Source: Nocardiopsis sp. ATB16-24
GTDB taxonomy: Bacteria > Actinomycetota > Actinomycetes > Streptosporangiales > Streptosporangiaceae
Length of the DNA: 64,000 nucleotides
Direction of reading: 5' to 3'
NCBI RefSeq assembly: GCF_030271535.1
Contig: NZ_JASCXJ010000003.1
Coordinates: 124,001-188,000 of the forward strand
The stretch's first letter is position 1; the number at the start of each line of letters is the position of its first letter. Position numbers and translations under genes: made by a program. The notes beneath the pieces are model-generated. The model saw only the letters and a program-made list of their open reading frames with translations, was not told where the DNA came from and did not search any database. Shown here piece after piece: positions 10,150-18,727 of the stretch.

Positions 10150-11796
10150 TCAGAGCTCCTCGCCCGACAACAGGTCGGCGGCGTCGGCGATCCGGTAGGC
10201 GTACCCCTGTTCGGCCAGGAACCGCTGGCGGTGCGCGGCGTACTCCTGGTCGAGGGTGTCCCGGGCCACCACGGCGTAGAAGCGGGCGGCGCGGCCGTCG
10301 GACTTGGGACGCAGCACCCGGCCCAGTCGCTGGGCCTCCTCCTGCCGTGAGCCGAAGGAACCCGACACCTGTACCGCGACACCGGCCTCGGGCAGGTCGA
10401 TGGAGAAGTTGGCGACCTTGGAGACCACCAGGGTGCGCAGGTCGCCGGCGCGGAAGGCGTCGAACAGGCGCTCGCGCTCCTTGTTGCGTGTCTCGCCCTT
10501 GATCACCGGGGCGTCCAACGACTCGCCCAGCTCGTCCAGCTGGTCGATGTAGGAGCCGATCACCAGTACCTGGTCCTCGGAGTGACGCTCCACGATCTCC
10601 CGTACCACGGACGTCTTGGTCTCGGAGGAGGCACAGAAGCGGTAGCGGTCCTCCGGTTCGGCGGTCGCGTACGCCAGCCGTTCGGACTCCGACAGGTCCA
10701 CCCGGACCTCCACGCAGTCGGCCGGGGCGATCCAGCCCTGGTTCTCCATGTCCTTCCACGGGGCGTCGTAGCGCTTGGGGCCGATCAGCGAGAACACGTC
10801 GCCCTCGCGGCCGTCCTCGCGCACCAGGGTCGCGGTCAGACCCAGGCGGCGTCGTGCCTGGAGACCGGCCGTCATGCGGAAGATCGGCGCGGGCAGCAGG
10901 TGCACCTCGTCGTAGACCACCAGGCCCCAGTCACGGGCGTCGAACAGCTCCAGGTGCGTGTACACGCCCTTGCGTCGGGCCGCCATCACCTGGTAGGTCG
11001 CGATCGTGACCGGCCGGATCTCCTTACGGGTCCCCGAGTACTCGCCGATCTCGTCCTCGGTCAGGGAGGTGCGCCGCAGCAGCTCGGCCTTCCACTGGTG
11101 CACGGACACGGTGTTGGTCACCAGGATGAGGGTGGTCGCGCCGGTCATGGCCATCGCGGCGGCGCCGACCACGGTCTTTCCCGCACCACAGGGGAGCACC
11201 ACCACGCCCGATCCGCCCGCGTGGAAGCTCTCGGCCGCCTCCCGCTGGTAGCGGCGCAGCTCCCAGCCCTCCTGGACCAGGTCGATGCGGTGTGCCTCGC
11301 CGTCCACGTATCCGGCCAGGTCCTCGGCGGGCCAGCCGATCTTCAACAGCGCCTGCTTGAGGTTTCCGCGCTCGCTGGGGTGTACGGCGACGGAGTCCTC
11401 GTCCAACCGTTCGCCCAGCATGCCCTTGAGCTTCTTGGCGCGGACGACCTCCTCCAGCACGGCGCGGTCGGAGGAGCGCAGGACCAGCCCGTGCAGGGGA
11501 TCGCCGACGATCCGCAGCCGTCCGTAGCGGTCCATCGTCTCGGCGACGTCCACCAGCAGCGAGTGCGGCACGGGGAACTTGGAGAACCGGATCAGCGCGT
11601 CCACCACCTGCTCGGCGTCGTGTCCGGCGGCGCGGGAGTTCCACAGCGCCAGCGGGGTGATCCGGTAGGTGTGCACGTGTTCGGGGGCGCGCTCCAGTTC
11701 GGCGAAGGGAGCGATGGCCTGGCGGCACTCGTCGGCGAGCTCGTGGTCGACTTCGAGCAGCAGCGTCTTGTCGGACTGGACGATCAGGCAGGACAC
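10150..11796 (-). CDS. XPB/ERCC3-type DNA helicase
   Basis: A 548-residue superfamily 2 helicase of the XPB type found in actinobacteria. An N-terminal XPB domain is followed by VVLPCGAGKTVVGAAAM (Walker A), VVYDEVHLL (DEVH box), LGLTATLVREDGR, and a C-terminal RecA domain with QRLGRVLRPK (motif VI). The GTG at 11796 (VSCLIVQSDKTLLLEV) gives the expected length of the mycobacterial homologue. The frame could extend upstream to 11859. XPB unwinds DNA in repair. The helicase-associated protein at 13094-15544 is encoded nearby on the same strand, as in mycobacteria (Rv0861c and Rv0862c). Confidence 0.93.
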   Translation of the reverse strand: MSCLIVQSDKTLLLEVDHELADECRQAIAPFAELERAPEHVHTYRITPLALWNSRAAGHDAEQVVDALIRFSKFPVPHSLLVDVAETMDRYGRLRIVGDPLHGLVLRSSDRAVLEEVVRAKKLKGMLGERLDEDSVAVHPSERGNLKQALLKIGWPAEDLAGYVDGEAHRIDLVQEGWELRRYQREAAESFHAGGSGVVVLPCGAGKTVVGAAAMAMTGATTLILVTNTVSVHQWKAELLRRTSLTEDEIGEYSGTRKEIRPVTIATYQVMAARRKGVYTHLELFDARDWGLVVYDEVHLLPAPIFRMTAGLQARRRLGLTATLVREDGREGDVFSLIGPKRYDAPWKDMENQGWIAPADCVEVRVDLSESERLAYATAEPEDRYRFCASSETKTSVVREIVERHSEDQVLVIGSYIDQLDELGESLDAPVIKGETRNKERERLFDAFRAGDLRTLVVSKVANFSIDLPEAGVAVQVSGSFGSRQEEAQRLGRVLRPKSDGRAARFYAVVARDTLDQEYAAHRQRFLAEQGYAYRIADAADLLSGEEL

Positions 11797-12014
11797 AGGA
11801 CCTTCAATCTCGCGAGGAGGGGACGGCCACAGGTGCAACGCGTTCGGAGCCCCGATCATGCCCGAGCGGAGGGCCCTGGGTCCGGAGCCCGGTTTCCTCC
11901 GCCCGGGGCGCCGAGGGGCGCCAGGAGTTCACCAGGGCGGGAGTGCGCGTGACGGTGCTTCTCGGGGTCGGTCTTTTCCGAGCGCCGGCGCCGAGAGCAT
12001 TGGGAGGAATCCGT

Positions 12015-12485
12015 TCAATGGGAGAGGAAGAGCACCATCATGAACAGAACCGCCACAGGGATGACGAACACCACGAACAGGGCGACGTAGATGAAGGTAC
12101 AGGCCCAGGTGTAGCGGATGTACCGCTCCACCTCCGCCCGATCGGGGAGCTTCGTCAGCGTCGCGATGCCGAAGCCGATGCCGGGCAGGTTCACCGCCAG
12201 CAAGAAGAACCAGAAACCCAGGTAGATCATCAGACCGGGGCCGACCACCGTCAGGACCGCCACCACCAGTGCGGCCACGGCGCCGCCCACCCTCGCCGGG
12301 GGTTCGGCGGGCGGAGGCGCCTGCGAGGGACCGAGCGGGTCGAGGGGCGGGGGCACGGACGCCCTCCATGGTTCCGCCGGCTCCGGACGCCTGGTCGGGG
12401 TGGCGGGTGGCCCCGACGGCATGGAGCGGCGAGTGGAGCCGGGCTCCCTCTCCCAGAAGGCCCTCGGCCCGTTCCCCCCGTTCAT
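12015..12485 (-). CDS. membrane protein with proline-rich N-terminus
   Basis: About 156 residues. A disordered Pro/Ala-rich N-terminus precedes three hydrophobic segments, around VAALVVAVLTVVGPGLMIY, LGFWFFLLAVNLPGIGFGIA and FIYVALFVVFVIPVAVLFMM. The middle loop carries KLPDRAEVERYIRYTW. The start is uncertain: the frame opens at 12575, and ATG 12485 is chosen because AAAGG lies upstream. It resembles its neighbour at 12579-12986 in layout (disordered N-terminus, hydrophobic hairpin, polar loop with a Tyr-Thr/Ser-Trp). A common CD225/DUF4190-like origin is possible. Confidence 0.55.
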   Translation of the reverse strand: MNGGNGPRAFWEREPGSTRRSMPSGPPATPTRRPEPAEPWRASVPPPLDPLGPSQAPPPAEPPARVGGAVAALVVAVLTVVGPGLMIYLGFWFFLLAVNLPGIGFGIATLTKLPDRAEVERYIRYTWACTFIYVALFVVFVIPVAVLFMMVLFLSH

Positions 12486-12578
12486 CACCGCTCGTGCCGC
12501 CTTTCCGTCGTCCACCGACGCACCCGTTCCCGCCCCGTCCAGACGCGGTGCCCGGCGGGCCGACCCGCCAAACACCGC

Positions 12579-12986
12579 TCAGTAGTTGGTGACCGGCACG
12601 ATCCCCTGGATCCACGAACCCGCTTGCGTGAACATCACGAAGGTCAATACCAGCATCACGAAGACCATCACCCCCGCCGCGCCCAGGCAGTACCAGGAAT
12701 AGCGGGTGAGGGTCTCGGCCTGGTCCGGACGTCCACGGTCGCGGGCGTGCGCGGCGCGCACCGCGAACACGATCCCGGCGATGCCGAAGAGCCAGTTGGC
12801 GCAGCACAGGAACGTCAGTGCGTGCAGGACCAGGGCCATCGTGGAGCTGCTGGAGCCACCCGAGGCCCGGAGTTCCCCGCGCTCGCCCCCACGCCTTTCG
12901 TCGCGATCGCGTTCGGAGTCCGTGGAGCCCTCATGCCCGCGCTCACGGGGGGAGGAGGCTCCGGGGGGCAGCGATGCGTTGCTCAT
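12579..12986 (-). CDS. CD225/dispanin-like small membrane protein
   Basis: A 135-residue protein with a charged, disordered first half, then LHALTFLCCANWLFGIAGIV and a second helix at CLGAAGVMVFVMLVLTFVM. The polar loop RDRGRPDQAETLTRYSWY lies between them. A double cysteine at the end of helix 1, followed by a small-residue turn and a short loop, is the layout of CD225/dispanin-type proteins. The start at 12986 is chosen for its GAGAGAAT element. The frame extends to 13097 without a better signal. Function is unknown. Confidence 0.55.
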   Translation of the reverse strand: MSNASLPPGASSPRERGHEGSTDSERDRDERRGGERGELRASGGSSSSTMALVLHALTFLCCANWLFGIAGIVFAVRAAHARDRGRPDQAETLTRYSWYCLGAAGVMVFVMLVLTFVMFTQAGSWIQGIVPVTNY

Positions 12987-13093
12987 GGGGATTCTCTCGC
13001 TGTCGGTGGGCGACCAACTCGCCCCCACCCTAACCGGCCGGTCCCCGAAACGGACCGTGGACGACGGGAGGCGTCCACGGCGCGGCCGATCCC

Positions 13094-15544
13094 TCATCCC
13101 TCTGGCGGCTCCGAGGCCAGTTCGGCCACGGCGGTCACCCGGTGCACGGCGAACCTGTGAACGGCCGCCCGTGTGGCGTCATAGGCGGTCAGGAAGCCTC
13201 CGTCCACGGCCGAGGGCTCCACGATCCGGCTCACCTGACGGCCGTCGGTGTCGGTGTAGCCGATCCACACCCTGCGCCCCTCGCGGGCCGCGTCCGTGAG
13301 GACCTCCAGCACCGCGGCCGAACGCGAGCCCGGGCCGTCTCCGGGCAGGGGGATCGGTCTGCGCGCCACGGTGGAGGCCTCGTCACCGGCCCGCAGGGCG
13401 CGCACCGCGGCCTCCGCCATGTCACGGGAGGGGGCGTCCCCCTCCGCCGTCGAAGGCGCGTCGACGGGGTCGGCGCGCCGCACCTCCGGGCGGCTCAACC
13501 GCATCAGGCCGTCGCCGCCCTCGGGCACCGGGTGGTAACCCAACCGCCTCAGCCGCTCCACCAGCACCGACCGGGTCGACCGACTCGCCACCACGGTGGG
13601 GGCCAGCCGCAACAACCCCAGATCCTCGGTCCGCCGGTCGCCGACCAACTCCTCCAGCAGCGCCGGTTCGTCACATCGCAGGTAACTCGACGCCGAGCCC
13701 GCGCGCAGTCGCCCGTGCCGTCGCCCCACGTCCGAGATCAGGTAGCGCAGTGCCTGGGGGAGCGGGGTGCGCGAATGCCGTTCGAGCAGGGTGGTGACGT
13801 CGTCGACGCCACGGCCGGCGTCCAGGGCCCGGCGCACCGACCCCTCGGTGAACCGGTACACGGTGGCCCCGCCGGTGGACTCCACGTCGGCGACCAGGGC
13901 CAGTTCCCGAGCCAACCCGGTCACCAGGGGCCCGGGCGCCACCGCCGTCAGGTCGCCCTGCACCAGCACGTAGTCGAGCGGCCTGGGCAGTTCACGGGCC
14001 AGGACGCGCGCCGCGGCGTCCTCGTCGTCCTCCAACAGCGGCCTGACGTGGTCGGCCAGCGCCCCGCGCCCGGTCAGACCGAGCTCCCGTGCCTCCTCGG
14101 AGGCGGCCTTCAACAGCTCCGCGTAGACCGGTGACCAACGACGCGGCCGGCGCCAGGTCAGGCGAGCGAACAGCGAGTCGGGCCGCGGTGCCAGGCCCGG
14201 CTCCGCGGTGCCCAGCTCCTCCAACAGGTCACGGCGGGCCTGGGGAGCGGACGGCCGTACCAGGCCGGGGCCGAGCGCGTTGCGCGTCCGACCGCCCGCG
14301 TCCCGTGAGCCCGTCAGCGACGCCACCCTGTCCGACCCGAGCCACGCCGACGCCAGGCGTAGCCAGCGACGCTCGGCAGGACTCTCCCTCCACAGGTCGT
14401 ACCGGCGGGTGGGCAGCCACTCTCCCCCGAGCCGGTCATCGGTGCCCAACAACCCGGCGGCGTACGCGACCTCGACGAACAACGCCGCGGTGGACTCGTC
14501 GGTGTCCATCGTCCGCGCCGCGCGGCGCAGGTCGCGCACGCCCAGTCCGCCGTTGCGCAGCACGGCGGCCGGTTCACGAGACCACTCCTCCAGCAGCTCC
14601 TCCACGGACCGCAGCACGGTGAACGCCTGCCCCGCGGCCGCGCGGGTGACGGCCTCCGAAGGGTTGCCCGTACCGGAGAGGGGTGGTGGGTCGGTGGTGA
14701 CCTCGCGGAACAGCAGGCCCGAGCGAAGGAACAGGCCCACTTCGCGCGGCAGCGTCAGGGTGTCGTCTCCACTGGGCAGGAGCAGGGCCCGGGCGATGAG
14801 CGCGTCGACCGGCGAGACCGCGTCGGCCAGGGTGACCCCACGACGGGCGTCGGCGACGGTCCCATGGGGCGGCCCCCACGTCATGCCGTCCAACAGCCTG
14901 CGGGCTCGCGGGTCGGCGCCGGCCTCCTCGACCAGTTCCGCCACCCGTGCGGGGACGGCCAGGAGCGAGGCGACGGTCTCGACCGGGGTGTCCGCCGTGC
15001 TCCCGGGGGAGAGGTCGTCGGCGAGCCTCCTGACGGCCTCGTACGGGAGCGCGGCCAAGAGCACGCGGGCAGGAGGGCCCAGCCGTGCGGGAGCGGGGAG
15101 CAGGTCCCGCAGCACCTGCACGGGACGCAGGCGTCCTCGATCGGGCCAGATCAAGGCCAGCTCCAGCAGGCGCTCCACGGCGCGGTCGAGGGGGTCCTCG
15201 GCGGGTACCGGTGTCAGACCGAGCGCCTGGGACAGGTCGGAGGCCACCACCCCCACGGGCTCGGACAGGCGGTCGTCGCCGAGCGCCACCACCGCCTCCA
15301 GAACCTGGAGGGTGAACCGGTCCAGACGCTCCAGAGTCCGCAACACCGCGTTGCGGCTGGTGGCCCGGGAGGCGAGCGCGCCGATGTCGGCCGGTACCGG
15401 CCGCGCCAGGTCGGGACGGGCACGCAGCAGCGTGGTGAGTTCGGTGTCCGACCGACCGCGCAGCCAGGAGGTGAACGTGGGAGGACGGCCGGAGGCGGTT
15501 TCCGCGCCCGGTTCGTGTTCGTCGGACTGTGCGTTGTCGGTCAT
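13094..15544 (-). CDS. helicase-associated DNA-binding protein (Rv0862c-like)
   Basis: An 816-residue protein of the actinobacterial family annotated as helicase C-terminal or helicase-associated domain. It begins with FTSWLRGRSDTELTTLLRARPDLARP and ends with a WYL-like segment: RRVWIGYTDTDGRQVSRIVE followed by FLTAYDATRAAVHRFAVHRV. There is no ATPase motif, so it is not itself a helicase. Its homologue in Mycobacterium (Rv0862c) adjoins the XPB gene, and here it lies two genes upstream of XPB on the same strand, suggesting a partner role in DNA repair. No Shine-Dalgarno is seen at ATG 15544. TAGCGT (15553-15558) eight bases upstream fits a leaderless start. Confidence 0.8.
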   Translation of the reverse strand: MTDNAQSDEHEPGAETASGRPPTFTSWLRGRSDTELTTLLRARPDLARPVPADIGALASRATSRNAVLRTLERLDRFTLQVLEAVVALGDDRLSEPVGVVASDLSQALGLTPVPAEDPLDRAVERLLELALIWPDRGRLRPVQVLRDLLPAPARLGPPARVLLAALPYEAVRRLADDLSPGSTADTPVETVASLLAVPARVAELVEEAGADPRARRLLDGMTWGPPHGTVADARRGVTLADAVSPVDALIARALLLPSGDDTLTLPREVGLFLRSGLLFREVTTDPPPLSGTGNPSEAVTRAAAGQAFTVLRSVEELLEEWSREPAAVLRNGGLGVRDLRRAARTMDTDESTAALFVEVAYAAGLLGTDDRLGGEWLPTRRYDLWRESPAERRWLRLASAWLGSDRVASLTGSRDAGGRTRNALGPGLVRPSAPQARRDLLEELGTAEPGLAPRPDSLFARLTWRRPRRWSPVYAELLKAASEEARELGLTGRGALADHVRPLLEDDEDAAARVLARELPRPLDYVLVQGDLTAVAPGPLVTGLARELALVADVESTGGATVYRFTEGSVRRALDAGRGVDDVTTLLERHSRTPLPQALRYLISDVGRRHGRLRAGSASSYLRCDEPALLEELVGDRRTEDLGLLRLAPTVVASRSTRSVLVERLRRLGYHPVPEGGDGLMRLSRPEVRRADPVDAPSTAEGDAPSRDMAEAAVRALRAGDEASTVARRPIPLPGDGPGSRSAAVLEVLTDAAREGRRVWIGYTDTDGRQVSRIVEPSAVDGGFLTAYDATRAAVHRFAVHRVTAVAELASEPPEG

Positions 15545-15708
15545 CGAGGTCAACGCTAAGCGATTCTCGGCCCGATGTTCGCCCGGGCCGGACCCGTTCC
15601 CACCACTCTCCTCGGCCACGCGATCGCAGACCGTATTCGAAGCCGATTCGATGACCGAAATCGGAAAGAGGGCTGAAAAGCCGGATCCCGATGGGCCACT
15701 ATGGGGGC

Positions 15709-16500
15709 ATGACCCAGCGCTCGGAACAATTGGTACTCGATTATCTGTCCGAGGTCGGTCTGGTGCTGCACGGTCGTATGACCGCGAGGGAACGTACCGC
15801 CTACCTCACGGATGTGCGTGCGCGCATCGAGGCGCGACGAGCCGCCGCGGGCAGGGACGACGTGGAGACCGTCCGGGGCATCCTCCGGGGACTGGGGACC
15901 CCCGGCGACCTTGTGGAACGGGAGCTCGACGGCCGCGACCTCGACATCGAGGACGCCGAGTTGCTTCCGCCCAGGCCCCACCACGCCGACCGGCCGCCAC
16001 CGCCCTGGCGGGGCGGACCCAGTCGTGGCCTGCTGTCCCTGGTGGAGGGCCCCGGCCGGACGGAGCTGCGCGTCCGAGGACGAGGGACGGAGGATCGAGG
16101 GGACGAGCGCGGTCCGGGTCTTTTGCACGGCCCGGTCATCCTGGTTCGCCGCGCCCCGGCCGAGGCAGTGGCCCTCCTGCTGCTCCTGGCGGCGGTCCCC
16201 TGGTGGTGGGGCCTGTCGTTCCTCTGGGTGCTCGGCGCCGCACTGATCCTGCTCAGTTCGGTGTGGAGGACGCGGGACAAGTGGATCGGCGTGGGCCTGC
16301 CCCTGGCGGCCTGTGTGCTCGGCATGACCCTGTGGACGGGCGAGGCCAGATTCATCGACCAGTACATCCAGGAGTCCCTGAGCGCCACCGGCGTCATCGG
16401 CCTCGGTGCGGCCTCCCTGGGGTGCGCGGTCCACCTCTACGCCAGGGCCCTGCGCTCGGCGCGGGCCATGGAGGACGCCGAGACCCCGAGGGGGTTCTGA
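15709..16500 (+). CDS. HAAS-domain membrane protein
   Basis: A 263-residue protein. Residues about 5-75 match the HAAS helical domain that often precedes membrane segments in PadR-linked proteins (VLDYLSEVGLVLHGRMTARE, then VRARIEARRAA and LGTPGDLVERE). A polar linker follows, then about four hydrophobic segments, including AEAVALLLLLAAVPWWWGL and GVIGLGAASLGCAVHLYA. No PadR regulator is adjacent. The ATG at 15709 is only six bases after CACTAT, so the transcript may be leaderless. An upstream in-frame start lies at 15691. Confidence 0.65.
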   Translation: MTQRSEQLVLDYLSEVGLVLHGRMTARERTAYLTDVRARIEARRAAAGRDDVETVRGILRGLGTPGDLVERELDGRDLDIEDAELLPPRPHHADRPPPPWRGGPSRGLLSLVEGPGRTELRVRGRGTEDRGDERGPGLLHGPVILVRRAPAEAVALLLLLAAVPWWWGLSFLWVLGAALILLSSVWRTRDKWIGVGLPLAACVLGMTLWTGEARFIDQYIQESLSATGVIGLGAASLGCAVHLYARALRSARAMEDAETPRGF

Positions 16501-17055
16501 GGGCGCCCCGGCACGAGGCGACCGTGTCTGACCCCGCGGACCTGCGCACGTCCCCGGGAGGCCGTTTCCGCCCCGCACACGTCCCCTTCGGTCATTGCTT
16601 GGCAAACGCTGGGGAATAACCTTTTCCGATCGGCCCGTTCCGGCGGGTCCGCACACACGGATGCGGGTAGTCATGGCGGTACACCGTCTCCTCCCCGTGG
16701 AGGAGGCCGCACAGGTACAGGCGACCCGGCGTCCAGTCCGGGCACCGCACACCGTCGGGACGGCCCCTGATCTCCGCCGAGTTCCCGTCCCACACTCCGC
16801 ACCCAGCGGTGAGGGGCCGCCTCCGACGCGAGGCCCGGGTGATCCGTATCCGGGCCTCGTTTCATGCCCACGTGTGCGCACACCGCGCACGACGCGAGGA
16901 GACGGTCACACCTTCGCGCGCCCAGGTCCCTGGTACTACCTTGGAGGTACCCATGGAAACCAGGGGCGCTCGGGGAACGGGCGGGAAGCGCGCACCCACC
17001 GCGCCCTCCCGGTCGCCGTTCCGGGCGCACGTCACTGAAAGCATGAGGTCACCAG
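16501..17055. other. 555-base stretch without a convincing gene
   Basis: It contains a terminator hairpin at 16829-16859 and a possible leader for the cold-shock gene. GGAGG, correctly spaced before an ATG at 16953, opens a 54-codon frame that overlaps the cold-shock gene. Its composition (Arg/Gly/Pro/Thr) does not look like a real protein, so the region may simply be a long 5' leader as seen for other cold-shock mRNAs. A 67-codon minus-strand frame (16592-16795) has fair codon bias but no ribosome site and no recognisable motif. Confidence 0.5.
16829..16859 (+). terminator. hairpin with short T-run
   Basis: A 10-bp inverted repeat CGAGGCCCGG / CCGGGCCTCG with an 11-base loop is followed by TTT. 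It is placed to end transcripts of the HAAS-domain gene upstream. Confidence 0.6.
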
Positions 17056-17439
17056 GTGCCCACCGGCAAGGTCAAGTGGTACGACGGCGAAAAGGGTTTC
17101 GGCTTCCTCACTCGTGATGACGGCGGTGAGGTGTTCGTGCACTCCTCCTCGCTTCCCGCAGGCACCACGTCGCTACGCCCCGGCCAGCGGGTCGAGTTCG
17201 GCGTGGCCGAGGGACGCAGGGGTGCGCAGGCACTCCAGGTCAAACTCCTGGACACCCAGCACTCGGTGGTCAAGGCGAGGCGGAAGAAGCCCGACGAGAT
17301 GGTGATCATCACCGAGGACCTCATCAAACTCCTGGAAGGCCTGTCCAACGGTTATCGCCGAGGACGGCACCCCGAACGTCGGGAGGCCGCCAAGACGGCC
17401 GCGGTGTTGAGGGCGGTCGCCGACGATCTGGAGGCCTGA
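17056..17439 (+). CDS. cold-shock domain protein
   Basis: A 127-residue protein. The first 67 residues are a cold-shock domain with both RNA-binding motifs (GKVKWYDGEKGFGFL and VFVHSSSL). A C-terminal extension contains KPDEMVIITEDLIKLLEGL and YRRGRHPERREAAKTA. This longer form, about twice the size of CspA, is common in actinobacteria. It binds single-stranded nucleic acid and acts as an RNA chaperone. The GTG start has GAGG upstream. A long 5' leader would fit post-transcriptional control but is not proven. Confidence 0.9.
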   Translation: MPTGKVKWYDGEKGFGFLTRDDGGEVFVHSSSLPAGTTSLRPGQRVEFGVAEGRRGAQALQVKLLDTQHSVVKARRKKPDEMVIITEDLIKLLEGLSNGYRRGRHPERREAAKTAAVLRAVADDLEA

Positions 17440-17808
17440 ACGGCGCCTGCGCCCTCGACCTCGAAGACCTGATCCCGCACGGTCCGACAGGGCCGTTCTC
17501 CGGAACCGCCCGGGATCGTCCCGGCGTCGGGGTCCCTCCGTCCTCGGGCGTACGAACACGCACCGAGGACGGAGCGGTGCCCGAGGAGGACGCCGTTCGG
17601 ACGCTCCCGGCCGCCCGAGGACAGGGGAAGCCGGTTCGCGGGCACGAACCGACGCCTCGTAGGTGCCGGAGCCCCCCTTCCGGGGGCGTCCGAACAGGGC
17701 GAAGTGGAGCGGAGCCCTCGGAGGACGTGGCCGAAGGCGGGGGTATCGGGCGAACCTTGACCCTCGTTGTGGTCAAATCGGTGCTTGAGATCAGTGAGAA
17801 TGGGAGAC
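17440..17808. other. 369-base intergenic region with a palindrome
   Basis: No gene with good codon bias is seen. The palindrome TTGACC-N8-GGTCAA (17757-17776) lies 32 bases before the DUF3027 start and could be an operator or part of its promoter. Confidence 0.45.
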
Positions 17809-18615
17809 GTGAGACCTTCTCGACGTTCTCCTGTACCGGACAAGGCGTGTATCGAGGCGGTGGAACTGGCCCGGTCGTCGGCTGCCGAGATCGGGCGACC
17901 CGAGTGGGTGGGCGAACACCTCACCCCCCACGTCGAGGACACACGCCTGGTAACCCACTACTTCACCTGCCTGGACCCCTCGTATCCGGGATGGAACTAC
18001 GCCGTCACCGTGGTCCGCGCCGCACGCGCCAAGAGGGTCACGGTCAACGAGGCCGTCCTGTTGCCCGGGGAGGGCGCCCTCGTCGCGCCCGAGTGGCTCC
18101 CCTGGAAGGATCGGCTGCGTCCGGGTGACCTCGGCGTGGGCGACCTGCTCCCCACCGAGGAGGACGACGAGCGGCTCGTCCCCGGTCACGCCCAGGTCCC
18201 CGGAAACGAACTGGAGGACGAGGGCACCGACCGCCAGATGCTGTGGGAGCCGGGCCTGGGACGACGCCAGGTCCTCTCCGAGACGGGGCGGGAGCGAGCG
18301 GCCGAACGTTGGTACAACGGCGACGCCGGACCCTACAGCCCGATCGCCGCCGCCGCGCCCGCGCGCTGCGCGACCTGTGGATTCATGACCCCCCTGGCCG
18401 GTGGGCTACGTCAGATGTTCGGTGTGTGCGCCAACGAGTACGCGCCCGACGACGGTAAGGTGGTCTCCCTCGACCACGGATGCGGAGCCCACTCCGAGGT
18501 GCGTCGACCCGAGGCGCGTAGTGAACCGGTCGGTCCGGTCATCGACGAGATGGGTTACGACCACATCGTCTTCGACGACACGGCCGAACTCGAACTGATC
18601 TCCTCCGACTCCTGA
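17809..18615 (+). CDS. DUF3027 protein
   Basis: A 268-residue protein of the actinobacterial DUF3027 family. Recognisable parts are VPDKACIEAVELARSSAAEI near the start, HYFTCLDPSYPGWNYAVTV, VLLPGEGALVAPEWLPWKDR, and a zinc-ribbon-like region with ARCATCGFMTPL and the later FGVCANEYAP. The GTG at 17809 is chosen because GGGAGA sits four bases upstream. A start at 17800 is also possible. The family is often found near cold-shock genes, as here. The biochemical role is unknown. Confidence 0.82.
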   Translation: MRPSRRSPVPDKACIEAVELARSSAAEIGRPEWVGEHLTPHVEDTRLVTHYFTCLDPSYPGWNYAVTVVRAARAKRVTVNEAVLLPGEGALVAPEWLPWKDRLRPGDLGVGDLLPTEEDDERLVPGHAQVPGNELEDEGTDRQMLWEPGLGRRQVLSETGRERAAERWYNGDAGPYSPIAAAAPARCATCGFMTPLAGGLRQMFGVCANEYAPDDGKVVSLDHGCGAHSEVRRPEARSEPVGPVIDEMGYDHIVFDDTAELELISSDS

Positions 18616-18727
18616 GCACGTCGTCGCGCCGTACGGTCGGCCTTCGGTCCCCTGGGGGACTAGTGTCGGTGACATCCCCCCGGGTGCACCGTGCCGGGCC
18701 TCGCCCGCAGCGCAGGAGGAGAACGCC

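Noticed and set aside
16592-16795. 67-codon minus-strand frame
   Set aside because: Codon bias is partly good, but the start has no usable ribosome site, the last dozen codons have poor bias and no motif is present.
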